Positions 8,138-16,376 of a DNA stretch of 64,000 nucleotides are shown piece by piece; the first letter of the stretch is position 1, and the number at the start of each line of letters is the position of its first letter. The stretch lies in the NCBI GenBank assembly GCA_963771655.1, contig CAVYUG010000002.1, positions 124,001 through 188,000 of the forward strand. The letters run 5' to 3'. The position numbers and the translations under genes are program-made. Origin of the DNA: JAWVFM01 sp963771655. Lineage in GTDB: Bacteria; Actinomycetota; Thermoleophilia; Solirubrobacterales; 70-9. The notes below the pieces were generated by a model. That model was not told the origin of the DNA and did not search any database. It worked only from the letters and a program-made list of their open reading frames with translations.

Positions 8138-8961
8138 ATGGCCGGACGTCTCATCGTCTGCCCGACGCCGATCGGCAATCTCGAGGACCTCTCGCCTCGG
8201 GCGCGGCGAGCGCTCACCGAGGCCGACCTGGTCGCCTGCGAGGACACCCGCCACACGGGACGGCTCTACGAGCGGCTCGAGCTCGAGCATCCGAGGCTCG
8301 TCTCCTACCACGAGGGGAACGAGGTCGAGCGCGCTCCCGCGATCGCGCAGGAGATCGAGCGCGGCGCCAGGGTGACGCTGGTGAGCGACGCGGGCACGCC
8401 GGTGATCTCCGATCCCGGTTACCGCCTGGTGCGGGCCTGCGTCGAGCGGGGACTCGACCTCGAGGTGCTGCCGGGGCCCTCGGCGATCATCACCGCGCTC
8501 GTCGCCTCCGGCCTGCCGGTCGACCGGTGGCGCTTCGAGGGCTTCTTCCCGCGGCGCGGGGGGAGCTCGAGCGCGTGCTCGCCGCCCCCGAGACGGTGGT
8601 GGCCTTCGAATCGCCGCGGCGCCTGCCGGACTCCCTCGCCGCCCTCGCCGCCCTCGCCCCCGACCGCGAGGCGGCGGTCTGCCGCGAGCTCACGAAGATG
8701 CACGAAGAGGTCGCCAGAGGGACGCTGGGAGAGCTCGCCCGCCGCTTCCGGGGTGAGGCCCGAGGCGAGATCGTGGTCGTGATCGCGCCCGCCGAGCGGG
8801 CGCCCGACCGCGTCGACCTCGCTTTCGCGGTCGACGCGCTGCGGCGGCTCGTGCAGGCCGGCGCCCGTCCGCGCGCCGCCGCCGGCGTGGTGGCCGCCCT
8901 CACCGGCACGCGTGCAAACCAGCTCTACAGCGAGCTGACCGGGCGCGCCCCGCGCGAGTGA
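8138..8961 (+). pseudogene. rsmI: rsmI, 16S rRNA (cytidine1402-2'-O)-methyltransferase, interrupted by an apparent 1-base frameshift
   Basis: The product would methylate C1402 of 16S rRNA using SAM. The first frame (from ATG 8138) gives the family N-terminus: LIVCPTPIGNLEDLSPRA, CEDTRHTGRLYERL, SYHEGNE, LVSDAGTPVISDPGYRLV and LPGPSAIITAL. The family sequence continues in the -1 frame from GELERVLAAPETVVAFESP to the TGA at 8959-8961. The switch falls at six G residues (8558-8563); one more G would restore a single frame reading FFPRRGGELERV. Both halves are otherwise conserved, so this looks like a recent deletion or a sequencing error in a homopolymer, not a decayed gene. With correction the protein would be about 274 aa, normal for RsmI. 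Confidence 0.85.
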
Positions 8962-8971
8962 CCGTATGAAC

Positions 8972-9041
8972 GATCCTTAACGGTGCCTACGCAGGGCAAC
9001 GATTAGGATCTCCCTCGCGAACTAGGATCACGGTCGCGAGG
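8972..9041. promoter_or_regulatory. Candidate operator region upstream of the mce operon
   Basis: The 192-bp gap before the first mce gene carries three AGGATC half-sites: one inverted (GATCCT at 8972-8977) and two direct (9005-9010 and 9024-9029, 19 bp apart). It also carries an inverted repeat with 8-bp arms CCTCGCGA/TCGCGAGG at 9013-9041. This arrangement is typical of a transcription-factor binding region. No regulator gene is adjacent, and no convincing -35/-10 pair was identified. Confidence 0.35.
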
Positions 9042-9153
9042 AGTGTGACGCGCCGGGGAACGACTCCTCGGCCGGGAACGGAGAGGATGTCCGCGCGCCG
9101 CGGCAAATCGAGGCTAGCTTCAAGGGGACGAGAGGAGTGACGACGGCAGTCCG

Positions 9154-10527
9154 TTGACGCTCGTCGAGGAAACCACCGCTCCTGCGCGGAAATCGCGGCT
9201 CGCGCGTGTCGTCGCGCTCGCCGCCCTGATCGTCGCGTTCATCCTCGTCGTATACGTCCTCTTCTTCGCCGGCGGCGACGGCCGGACCTACCACCTCCTG
9301 TTCCAGAACGGCGGCCAGCTGGTCCCGGGAAACCAGGTTCTCGTCGCCGGACAGCCGATCGGCGGCGTCGACTCGATCAGCCTCACCGACGACTCGCAGG
9401 CGGACGTGACGGTCTCGATGGACGTGCCCCTCCGCGAGGGCACGGTTGCGGTGATCCGCACCACCTCGCTCTCGGGCGTCGCCAACCGCTATATCTCGAT
9501 CACGCCGGCGCCGAACAACGCGAAGGAGCTGCCGAGCGGGTCGACGCTCCACGGCGAGAGCACCGTGGCGCCGGTCGACCTCGACCAGCTCTTCAACACG
9601 TTCAACCCGCGCACGCGGCAGGGACTGCGTGACTTCATCAAGGGCAACGCCCAGATCTACGCGGGCGCCGCGCCGCAGGCGAACAAGACCTACAAGTACT
9701 TCGCGCCCTCGCTCGACGCGACCCAGCGCCTCCTCACCGAGCTCACCTCGGACCAGCGCACGTTCACGCGCTTCATCGTCGCCAGTGGGAGCGTCCTCAC
9801 GGCGATCGGGCAGCGTGGGAACGATCTGACCAACCTCGTCTCCCACGCCAACACCACCCTGGGCGCGATCGCGAGCCAGAACCAGGCTCTCGACCAGACG
9901 CTGGTGAAGCTCCCGCCGACGCTTCGCGAGGCGAACACCACCTTCGTCAACCTCCGCGCGGCGCTCGACGACCTCGATCCCCTCGTCAATGCCGCGAAGC
10001 CCGCCACGAAGGACCTGCCGACGTTCCTGCGCAACCTCCGCCCCGTCGCCGAGCGCTCGGTGCCGGTGTTCACAGACCTCGCGACGGCCCTTCGCAAGCC
10101 GGGGAAGAACAACGACCTCGTCTCGGCCCTGCGGCGGCTGCCGAAGCTGGAGAAGCACGCGGCGAAGGCCAGCCCGCACACGGTGGCGGCGATCAACGCA
10201 TCGCTGCCGACGATCTCGTTCGCGCGCCCCTACAGCCCGGAGCTCGCGGGGTTCCTCACGAAGATCGGGCAGGCGACGTCGTACTACGACGCCAACGGCC
10301 ACTACGTCCGCGTCAGCCCGGCCGACACCGGGGTCTTCGCCTACAACAGCGGCACTCAGCAGCTCGACCCGATCCCGCCCTCGGCCCAGTACACCGGGCT
10401 TGAGACCGGCGTCTATACGCGCTGCCCGGGTGGCGGGACCCAGCCCATCGCCGGCTCCAACCCGTTCCTCGACGACGGCGCCCTCATCGGGGCGTGCAAC
10501 CCCAGCGACGTCCCACCCGGGCCCTAG
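9154..10527 (+). CDS. MCE family protein, first of six (lipid-transport substrate-binding component)
   Basis: A 457-residue protein with an N-terminal membrane helix (about residues 18-38, VVALAALIVAFILVVYVLFF), then the MCE/MlaD domain (about 45-120; YHLLFQNGGQLVPGNQVLVA, G-x-VDSISL, LREGTVAVIRTTSLSGVANRY), then long helical segments rich in A, T, L and N. MCE proteins form hexameric rings or tubes that carry lipids or sterols between the membrane and outer layers. TTG at 9154 is the only usual start codon between the upstream in-frame stop (9115-9117) and the membrane helix; a purine-rich GAGGAG lies about 17 nt upstream, an unusually long spacing. It heads a six-gene operon. Confidence 0.88.
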   Translation: MTLVEETTAPARKSRLARVVALAALIVAFILVVYVLFFAGGDGRTYHLLFQNGGQLVPGNQVLVAGQPIGGVDSISLTDDSQADVTVSMDVPLREGTVAVIRTTSLSGVANRYISITPAPNNAKELPSGSTLHGESTVAPVDLDQLFNTFNPRTRQGLRDFIKGNAQIYAGAAPQANKTYKYFAPSLDATQRLLTELTSDQRTFTRFIVASGSVLTAIGQRGNDLTNLVSHANTTLGAIASQNQALDQTLVKLPPTLREANTTFVNLRAALDDLDPLVNAAKPATKDLPTFLRNLRPVAERSVPVFTDLATALRKPGKNNDLVSALRRLPKLEKHAAKASPHTVAAINASLPTISFARPYSPELAGFLTKIGQATSYYDANGHYVRVSPADTGVFAYNSGTQQLDPIPPSAQYTGLETGVYTRCPGGGTQPIAGSNPFLDDGALIGACNPSDVPPGP

Positions 10528-10529
10528 CG

Positions 10530-12113
10530 ATGAAGCGCGCGATCGCAATTCTCCTCGCCCTCTGCGCTCTCGGCGCGCTCGCCGCCTTCGGTCCCTTCGG
10601 CGGCGGCGGGTCCGACTACGTGGTCCGCGCCTACTTCGACAACGGCGACTTCGTCGTCAACGGCGAGGACGTGCGGATCGCGGGAGCGAAGGTCGGCTCC
10701 GTCGTCGGGGAGGCGGTTTCGCTTCCGGGCGAGCCCGTCCATGCCGACGGGAAGGACGATCCGGGGAAGGCGGTGATCGAGCTCAAGATCACCGACGCCG
10801 GGTTCCAGGACTTCCGCCGCGACGCCACGTGCACCGTGCGGCCGCAGTCGCTCCTCGGCGAGAAGTTCATCGACTGCTCGCCCACGAAGCCACGCGCGCC
10901 CGGAACGCCCGAGCCGCCGCCCGTGAAGAAGATTCCGAGTGACGCGAAGTACGGCGCGGGCCAGTACTTCCTGCCGCTGGAGAACAACGGGCACATCGTC
11001 GACATCGACATCGTCCAGAACATCAACCGACTGCCGTTCGCCGACCGCTTCCGCATCATCATCAACGAGCTCGGCGCCGGGCTCGCGGCCCGCGGCCCGA
11101 CGCTGAACGCAGTCATCAAGCGCGCCGATCCCGCCCTGCGCGAGACCGACCAGGTGCTGCACATCCTCGCGGGCCAGAACCAGGTGCTGGCGAAGCTCGC
11201 CGCGGACTCCGACACGGTCCTCGCCCCACTCGCGCGCGAGCGCCGCCACGTGTCCGGGTTCATCGCCAACGCCGGCGAGACCGCGCAGGCGACGGCCGAG
11301 CGCAGCGCCGACCTCGAGGCCGGCTTCCAGAAGTTCCCGCTCTTCCTGCGCAACCTGCAATCGACCAACACGCAGCTCAAGCGGTTCGCCGACCAGGCGA
11401 CGCCCGTGTTCGCCGACCTCGGCGCCGCGGCGCCCACGCTCACGAAGCTGACCAAGCAGACCGCGCCGTTCGCCAGCGCGACCGAGAAGTCGCTCCTCAG
11501 CCTCGGCGACGCCGCGGCCAAGAGCACCAAGCCGCTGGTCAAGTCGGACCCGGTGGTCGTCGACCTTCGCGATCTCTCGAGGGCGACGGTCGCGCCCTCC
11601 AAGGACCTCGACAAGCTGCTCTCGACGTTGAAGCTCAGCGGCGGCGACCAACAGCTCCTCAAGTTCATCTACAACACCGCCGGCTCGGTCAACGGCTTCG
11701 ACAAGTTCGGCCACATCCTGCGCGCGAACCTCCTCGTCACGAGCTGCGTCGACTACGTGATCATCCCGGCCACCGGCTGCGGCGCCAACTTCACCGGCCC
11801 CGGCTCGGCGAGCGGGATCGCCTCGCCTGTCGCAATCGACGCGACCGGCGAATCCGCCCCGGCCGCCGGGACCGTGCCGGCGACGAAGGCAAAGGCCGGC
11901 ACGGCGAGCGCAGCGACCCGCAGCACGCTGCGCGGCGCGGCCAGCGTGCTGCAGTTCCTCGTGGGCGGCGAGGGCTCCAACCGCCGTCCGCACCACAACC
12001 ACGGCGGGGTGGACGCCGGCGGCACGGTCCACCAGCCGCGGCCTGGCCGTGGCGGCGTGCCCCTCGGCCCAACGCCCCAGCCCGGTCAGCAAGTCCCAGG
12101 GGGCACCGGATGA
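10530..12113 (+). CDS. MCE family protein, second of six
   Basis: A 527-residue MCE protein. The start is taken at ATG 10530 (MKRAIAILLALCALGALAAF), 2 bp after the previous stop; a longer frame upstream overlaps the preceding gene. The MCE domain is seen at about residues 28-105 (VVRAYFDNGDFVVNGEDVRI, G-AKVGSVVGEAVSL, CTVRPQSLLGEKFIDC). It is followed by a helical region with heptad-like repeats and a C-terminal tail rich in Gly, Pro and His (about 475-527). Tails of this kind occur in MCE proteins and may pack in the cell envelope. The gene overlaps the next one by ATGA. Confidence 0.88.
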   Translation: MKRAIAILLALCALGALAAFGPFGGGGSDYVVRAYFDNGDFVVNGEDVRIAGAKVGSVVGEAVSLPGEPVHADGKDDPGKAVIELKITDAGFQDFRRDATCTVRPQSLLGEKFIDCSPTKPRAPGTPEPPPVKKIPSDAKYGAGQYFLPLENNGHIVDIDIVQNINRLPFADRFRIIINELGAGLAARGPTLNAVIKRADPALRETDQVLHILAGQNQVLAKLAADSDTVLAPLARERRHVSGFIANAGETAQATAERSADLEAGFQKFPLFLRNLQSTNTQLKRFADQATPVFADLGAAAPTLTKLTKQTAPFASATEKSLLSLGDAAAKSTKPLVKSDPVVVDLRDLSRATVAPSKDLDKLLSTLKLSGGDQQLLKFIYNTAGSVNGFDKFGHILRANLLVTSCVDYVIIPATGCGANFTGPGSASGIASPVAIDATGESAPAAGTVPATKAKAGTASAATRSTLRGAASVLQFLVGGEGSNRRPHHNHGGVDAGGTVHQPRPGRGGVPLGPTPQPGQQVPGGTG

Positions 12114-13552
12114 GGCGCCGCGGCATCGCGGCCTCCTTCGCGGCCAGCCCGACGCTGGTCGGAGCGATCACCACGCTCATCGCGGTGGTGGCGGTCTTCC
12201 TCGCCTACAACGCGAACCACGGGCTCCCGTTCGTCGCCAGCTACCGGATCTCGGCAATCGTGCCGAACGCTCAGTCGCTCGTGCGGGGCAACGAGGTGCG
12301 CGTGGGTGGCGTCCTCGTGGGCACGGTCGAGGAGATCACGCCGATCCAGCGCCCCGACGGCGGCGTCGACGCCAAGCTCGACCTGAGGCTCGATCAGAGC
12401 GCGAAGCCGATCCCCGTCAACTCGACGGTCGTCATCCGGGCGAAGTCGGCTCTCGGCCTCAAGTACCTGGAGATCAACAAGGGCAATTCGTCGAAGAGCT
12501 ATCCGGATGGGGCGACGATTTCGCGCAAGCAGGCGAAGCCGGAGACGATCGACCTCGACCAGGTCCTGAACACGTTCAACGAGCCGACGCGCCTCGCCAT
12601 CCAGCGCAACCTCCTCGAGTTCGGCAACGCGCTGATCGGCCGCGGGCCCGCGCTCAACGAGACGATCGGGAACCTGAAGCCGCTGCTCAACCGCCTGCGG
12701 CCGGTCATGCACACGCTGGCGTCGCCGCGAACCGGCCTCGCCGAATTCTTCCGCGCCCTCGAGGCGACGTCGGCCGAGGTCGCACCGGTGGCCGAGACGC
12801 AGGCGCGCATGTTCGTCTCGCTGGACACGACCTTCCGGGCCTTCGCCAGCATCGCGCGCCCGTTCCTCCAGGAGACGATCTCGAAGACGCCGCCCACGCT
12901 CGACACGGCCAACCGGGCGCTGCCGGTGATTCGCCCGTTCCTCGCCCATTCGGCGACCCTGTTCGCCGACCTGCGCCCCGGCGTGCGCGCGCTCACCGAC
13001 GCCGCGCCGGTCCTCTCGCGGGCCATCACCGTGGGGATCCCGGCCCTGCGGCGCTCGCCGGCCCTCAACGCACAGCTTCCGCCCACGGCGAACAGCCTCC
13101 TCGCCTTCTCGCAGAACGCGGGCGTCCGCAACGGAATCGACCGCCTGACGAAGTCGAACAAGAAGGACCTCGGGCCCCTGCTCAACTTCGTGACCCCGGT
13201 TCAGAGCGTCTGCAACTACCCGACGCTCCTGTTCCGCAATGCGGCGAGCGCGCTGAGCCTCGGCGACGGGGGCGGCAACTGGCAGCGCTTCCTGCTGTTC
13301 CAGACCCCGTTCGGGCCGAACAACGAGGGCGCGCCCTCGAGCAAGCCCGCGAACGGCGGCGGGCCGGTGCCGGAGAACAACCACCTGCACGCGAACCCGT
13401 ACCCGAACACGGCCGCGCCGGGGCAGACGTTCGAGTGCGAGGCGGGCAACGAGCCCTACGCCAAGGGCCAGACCGTGATCGGCAATGTCCCCGGCAACCA
13501 GGGCATCGTCACCGCCGGGCAGATCCCATCCCAGCTCCACGCGAATCCATGA
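12110..13552 (+). CDS. MCE family protein, third of six
   Basis: A 480-residue MCE protein with membrane helix at about residues 17-33 (VGAITTLIAVVAVFLAY). The MCE domain lies at about 40-130, with YRISAIVPNAQSLVRGNEVR, VGGVLVGTVEEITPI and VIRAKSALGLKYLEI. Next comes the family-typical DLDQVLNTFNEPTRLAIQ motif that opens the long helical section; this DxDQ/E-x-LNTF motif recurs in most of the six proteins. The C-terminal 60 residues are Asn/Pro/Gly-rich. ATGA overlaps join it to both neighbours, indicating strict cotranslation and probably fixed stoichiometry in the transporter. Confidence 0.9.
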   Translation: MRRRGIAASFAASPTLVGAITTLIAVVAVFLAYNANHGLPFVASYRISAIVPNAQSLVRGNEVRVGGVLVGTVEEITPIQRPDGGVDAKLDLRLDQSAKPIPVNSTVVIRAKSALGLKYLEINKGNSSKSYPDGATISRKQAKPETIDLDQVLNTFNEPTRLAIQRNLLEFGNALIGRGPALNETIGNLKPLLNRLRPVMHTLASPRTGLAEFFRALEATSAEVAPVAETQARMFVSLDTTFRAFASIARPFLQETISKTPPTLDTANRALPVIRPFLAHSATLFADLRPGVRALTDAAPVLSRAITVGIPALRRSPALNAQLPPTANSLLAFSQNAGVRNGIDRLTKSNKKDLGPLLNFVTPVQSVCNYPTLLFRNAASALSLGDGGGNWQRFLLFQTPFGPNNEGAPSSKPANGGGPVPENNHLHANPYPNTAAPGQTFECEAGNEPYAKGQTVIGNVPGNQGIVTAGQIPSQLHANP

Positions 13553-15051
13553 GCCCACGCAAGGCATACCAACCCGACGAGCGCGTCTTCGGCCGCAACT
13601 ACCGCGGCAGGCCGTGGCTGATCGGCGCCCTGTTCGTGCTCGTGGCGCTCATCGGCCTCGTCCTCGCTTACACGAAGCACATCCCGTTCACGAGCTACGG
13701 CTACGAGCTCAAGGCCGTGTTCCGCAACGCGCCGGTCGTGGCGAGCAACACGCCGGTGCGAATCGCCGGGGTCAATGTCGGCAAGGTCCTCTCGAGCGAG
13801 CGGAAGGGCAACACGAACGAGATGACGTTCACGGTCTCCGACTCCGGGCGCCCGGTCCGGCGAGACGCCCAGGTCGTGATCAGGCCACGCCTCTTCCTCG
13901 AGGGCAATTTCTACCTCGACCTGGAGCCCGGCAGTCCCGGCGCTCCCGAGCTCCCGAGCGGGGGCACGATCCCGATTCCGAACACTGCCACGGCCGTGCA
14001 GCTCGACCAGGTGCTGGGGGCGCTCCGCGCGCCGGAGCGCGCGGACCTCCAGGAGGTCCTGCGGGTTTACGGACGCGCGCTGACGAAGACACCGACCCCG
14101 GCCGAGGACGCCACCCAGTCACCGGTCGTGCAGGGCGTGAACGCGGCCGGTGCCCTCAACAACTCGTTCCACTACGGCGCGAGCGCCGGCAAGAACACCG
14201 CGATCGTGAGCGAGGCGCTGCTGGGCCTCAAGGAGCACGACCTCTCGAGCCTGATCGCGGCGCAGAGCCGCGTGTTCGGCACGCTCGTCTCGCGCGAGAG
14301 CCAGCTCCAGGACCTGATCACCAACTTCAACACGACGATGGGCGCGCTCGCCGCCCAGGCGACCAACCTCGCGACCACCGTCGGCCTCCTGCCCCCGACG
14401 CTTGACCAGGCGCGCACCACCTTCCGCGACCTGAACGCCTCGTTCCCGGCCCTCCGGGCATACGCGATCTCGGCGACGCCGGGGATCAAGCAGCTGCCGG
14501 CGACGATCAGGGCGGGCCTCCCCTGGCTGCGCCAGGCGCAGGCGCTGCTCCAGCCCAGCGAGCTCGGCAACCTCGCTCAGCTCACCCGCGACTCGGCGCC
14601 CGCCACGGCCCGCGCCGTCAAGGCGACGACCGCCTTCCTCCCGCAGCTCGACCTGACGAGCCGGTGCACCACCAACGTCCTCATCCCCGCGGGCGACACC
14701 GTCGTGAGCGACTCGCGGTTCGGCACCGGGGAGCCGAACTCGCACGAGTTCTTCTACGGCCTCACCAACACCACCAGCGTCGGGCAGGGCTTCGACGGCA
14801 ACGGGAGCTACCTGCGGGTGAACGCCGGCGGCGGCGCGTCGCTGGTGACGGCGCCCAACAAGGGCGGCGGGTTCGCCAACAGCTCGGTGTGGGGCAACAA
14901 CGTCGCGCCCCCGCTCGGCGTCCAGCCAGTCTTCAAGACCGGGAAGCTGCCGCCGTTCAGGCCCGACTTCCCGTGCTACCGCAACCCGGTGCCTGACATC
15001 AACGGCCCCGCCGGCGCGGTCGGTCCCCCTGACCTGAAGGTGGCGCCGTGA
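13549..15051 (+). CDS. MCE family protein, fourth of six
   Basis: A 500-residue MCE protein starting at ATG 13549 (MSPRKAYQPDERVFGRNYRG), which overlaps the preceding stop. A membrane helix lies at about residues 22-40. The MCE domain at about 50-140 contains YELKAVFRNAPVVASNTPVR, AGVNVGKVLSSE and VIRPRLFLEGNFYLDLEPG. The motif AVQLDQVLGALRAPERADLQ leads into the helical region. The tail has paired cysteines (SRCTTNVLIPAG, FPCYRNPVPD) and Gly/Asn-rich sequence. The same frame stays open further upstream through the previous gene, which is coincidental in this GC-rich DNA. It overlaps the next gene by GTGA. Confidence 0.9.
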   Translation: MSPRKAYQPDERVFGRNYRGRPWLIGALFVLVALIGLVLAYTKHIPFTSYGYELKAVFRNAPVVASNTPVRIAGVNVGKVLSSERKGNTNEMTFTVSDSGRPVRRDAQVVIRPRLFLEGNFYLDLEPGSPGAPELPSGGTIPIPNTATAVQLDQVLGALRAPERADLQEVLRVYGRALTKTPTPAEDATQSPVVQGVNAAGALNNSFHYGASAGKNTAIVSEALLGLKEHDLSSLIAAQSRVFGTLVSRESQLQDLITNFNTTMGALAAQATNLATTVGLLPPTLDQARTTFRDLNASFPALRAYAISATPGIKQLPATIRAGLPWLRQAQALLQPSELGNLAQLTRDSAPATARAVKATTAFLPQLDLTSRCTTNVLIPAGDTVVSDSRFGTGEPNSHEFFYGLTNTTSVGQGFDGNGSYLRVNAGGGASLVTAPNKGGGFANSSVWGNNVAPPLGVQPVFKTGKLPPFRPDFPCYRNPVPDINGPAGAVGPPDLKVAP

Positions 15052-16376
15052 AAAAGGCGATCAAGGACCATCTCCGCGACTTCGTCGCGATCCTCGTTCT
15101 CCTGGTCCTCGGCACCGTGACCACCGGGATCATCATCGTCTCCCAGCACGCGACGATTCCGAGCTGGGTCCCGTTCGTCGGGACCCACCGCTTCGACATC
15201 AACGCGGAGATCACCTCCGCGAAGTCCGTAACGCCGGGCCAGGGACAGACCGTGAACATCGCCGGCATCAAGATCGGTGAGATCAAGGCGGTCGACCTCG
15301 AGAACGGCAACGCCAACCTGACGCTCGCGATCGAGCCGCAGTACGCGCCGCTGATCCACGACGACGCGTCGATTCTGCTCCGCCCGCGAACCGGGCTGGA
15401 GGACATGACCGTCGCGCTCGATCCCGGCACGCGGAGCTCGCCGAAGATCAAGGAGGGGGCGACGATCCCGCTCGCCAACTCGTTGCCCCCTGTGCAACCC
15501 GACGAGATCCTCGCGACGCTCGACGGCGACACGCGGGCATTCCTGCAGATCCTGCTCGCCAACGCGGCCCAGGGGCTGCACGGCAACACCAGCAAGCTCT
15601 CGTCCACGCTGCGCCGCCTCGACCCCCTCGCGCAGGACCTCTCGAAGCTGAACACGGCGCTCGCGAAGCGGCGCGACAACATCGCCCACGTCATCCATAA
15701 CTTCGGCCTGCTCAGCGGGGAGCTCGCGAACCACGACCGCCAGCTGGCCGACTTCGTCACCTCCTCCAACCAGGTCTTCCACGCGTTCGCCAACCAGCAG
15801 ACGAACCTCCAGCAGACGGTGGCAGAGCTGCCCGGTGCGCTGCGCTCGACGCAGAGCGCCCTGGCGAGCGGCGACCGGCTCGCCCGCGTTTCGAAGCCGG
15901 CTCTCACGAGGCTGATCCCCCAGGCCAAGGCGACGGGGCCGGCGCTGCGCGCCCTGCGGCCGCTGTTCCGCGACACGACGGTCCCGATCCGCGACCAGAT
16001 CCGGCCCTTCACGCGCAAGGTCCAGCCGGTGGTCCGCCACCTCGCGCAGGGCTCGGTTCCGCTCGCCAAGAGCACCGAGAGCCTCCGCGGTGGCTTCGCG
16101 AACCTGAACTACCTGCTGAACGGCCTGGCGTACAACCCGCCGGGCGGCGACGAGGGCTATCTGTTCTGGGTCGCCTGGCTCAACCACGATTCGAACTCGG
16201 CCCTTGCCGCTCAGGACGCCACCGGCGTGATGACCCGAGGCCTGGTCGTCCTCTCCTGCGCCACGTCGCAGCTCGCCGAGAGCGTCACCGCGACCCGCCC
16301 GCAGCTCAACACCATTCGCCAGGTGACGAACACCCCGAGCCACGCGCTGATCGACTCGAAGGGCGGGTGCATGTGA
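15048..16376 (+). CDS. MCE family protein, fifth of six
   Basis: A 442-residue MCE protein beginning at GTG 15048 (MKKAIKDHLRDFVAILVLLV), overlapping the previous stop by GTGA. The membrane helix is at about residues 11-31. The MCE domain (about 42-130) includes INAEITSAKSVTPGQGQTVN, AGIKIGEIKAVDLENGNANL and LLRPRTGLEDMTVALDPG. The region after QPDEILATLDGDTRAFLQ is helical. A cysteine pair near the C-terminus (VLSCATSQ and the final KGGCM) may form a disulfide outside the membrane. It is one of a set of six, the number found in each mycobacterial mce operon. Confidence 0.9.
   Translation: MKKAIKDHLRDFVAILVLLVLGTVTTGIIIVSQHATIPSWVPFVGTHRFDINAEITSAKSVTPGQGQTVNIAGIKIGEIKAVDLENGNANLTLAIEPQYAPLIHDDASILLRPRTGLEDMTVALDPGTRSSPKIKEGATIPLANSLPPVQPDEILATLDGDTRAFLQILLANAAQGLHGNTSKLSSTLRRLDPLAQDLSKLNTALAKRRDNIAHVIHNFGLLSGELANHDRQLADFVTSSNQVFHAFANQQTNLQQTVAELPGALRSTQSALASGDRLARVSKPALTRLIPQAKATGPALRALRPLFRDTTVPIRDQIRPFTRKVQPVVRHLAQGSVPLAKSTESLRGGFANLNYLLNGLAYNPPGGDEGYLFWVAWLNHDSNSALAAQDATGVMTRGLVVLSCATSQLAESVTATRPQLNTIRQVTNTPSHALIDSKGGCM

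Noticed and set aside
8550..8570. Programmed -1 frameshifting in rsmI
   Set aside because: The G6 run is not a good slippery heptamer with the preceding C, RsmI is not known to use recoding, and a second indel in tatD points to sequence error.
12049..13548. Very long open frame extending upstream of the fourth mce gene, over 1000 codons in total
   Set aside because: The upstream half is the third mce gene read in another frame; it is Arg/Pro-rich nonsense without domain similarity, while the true genes show MCE domains and ATGA overlaps.
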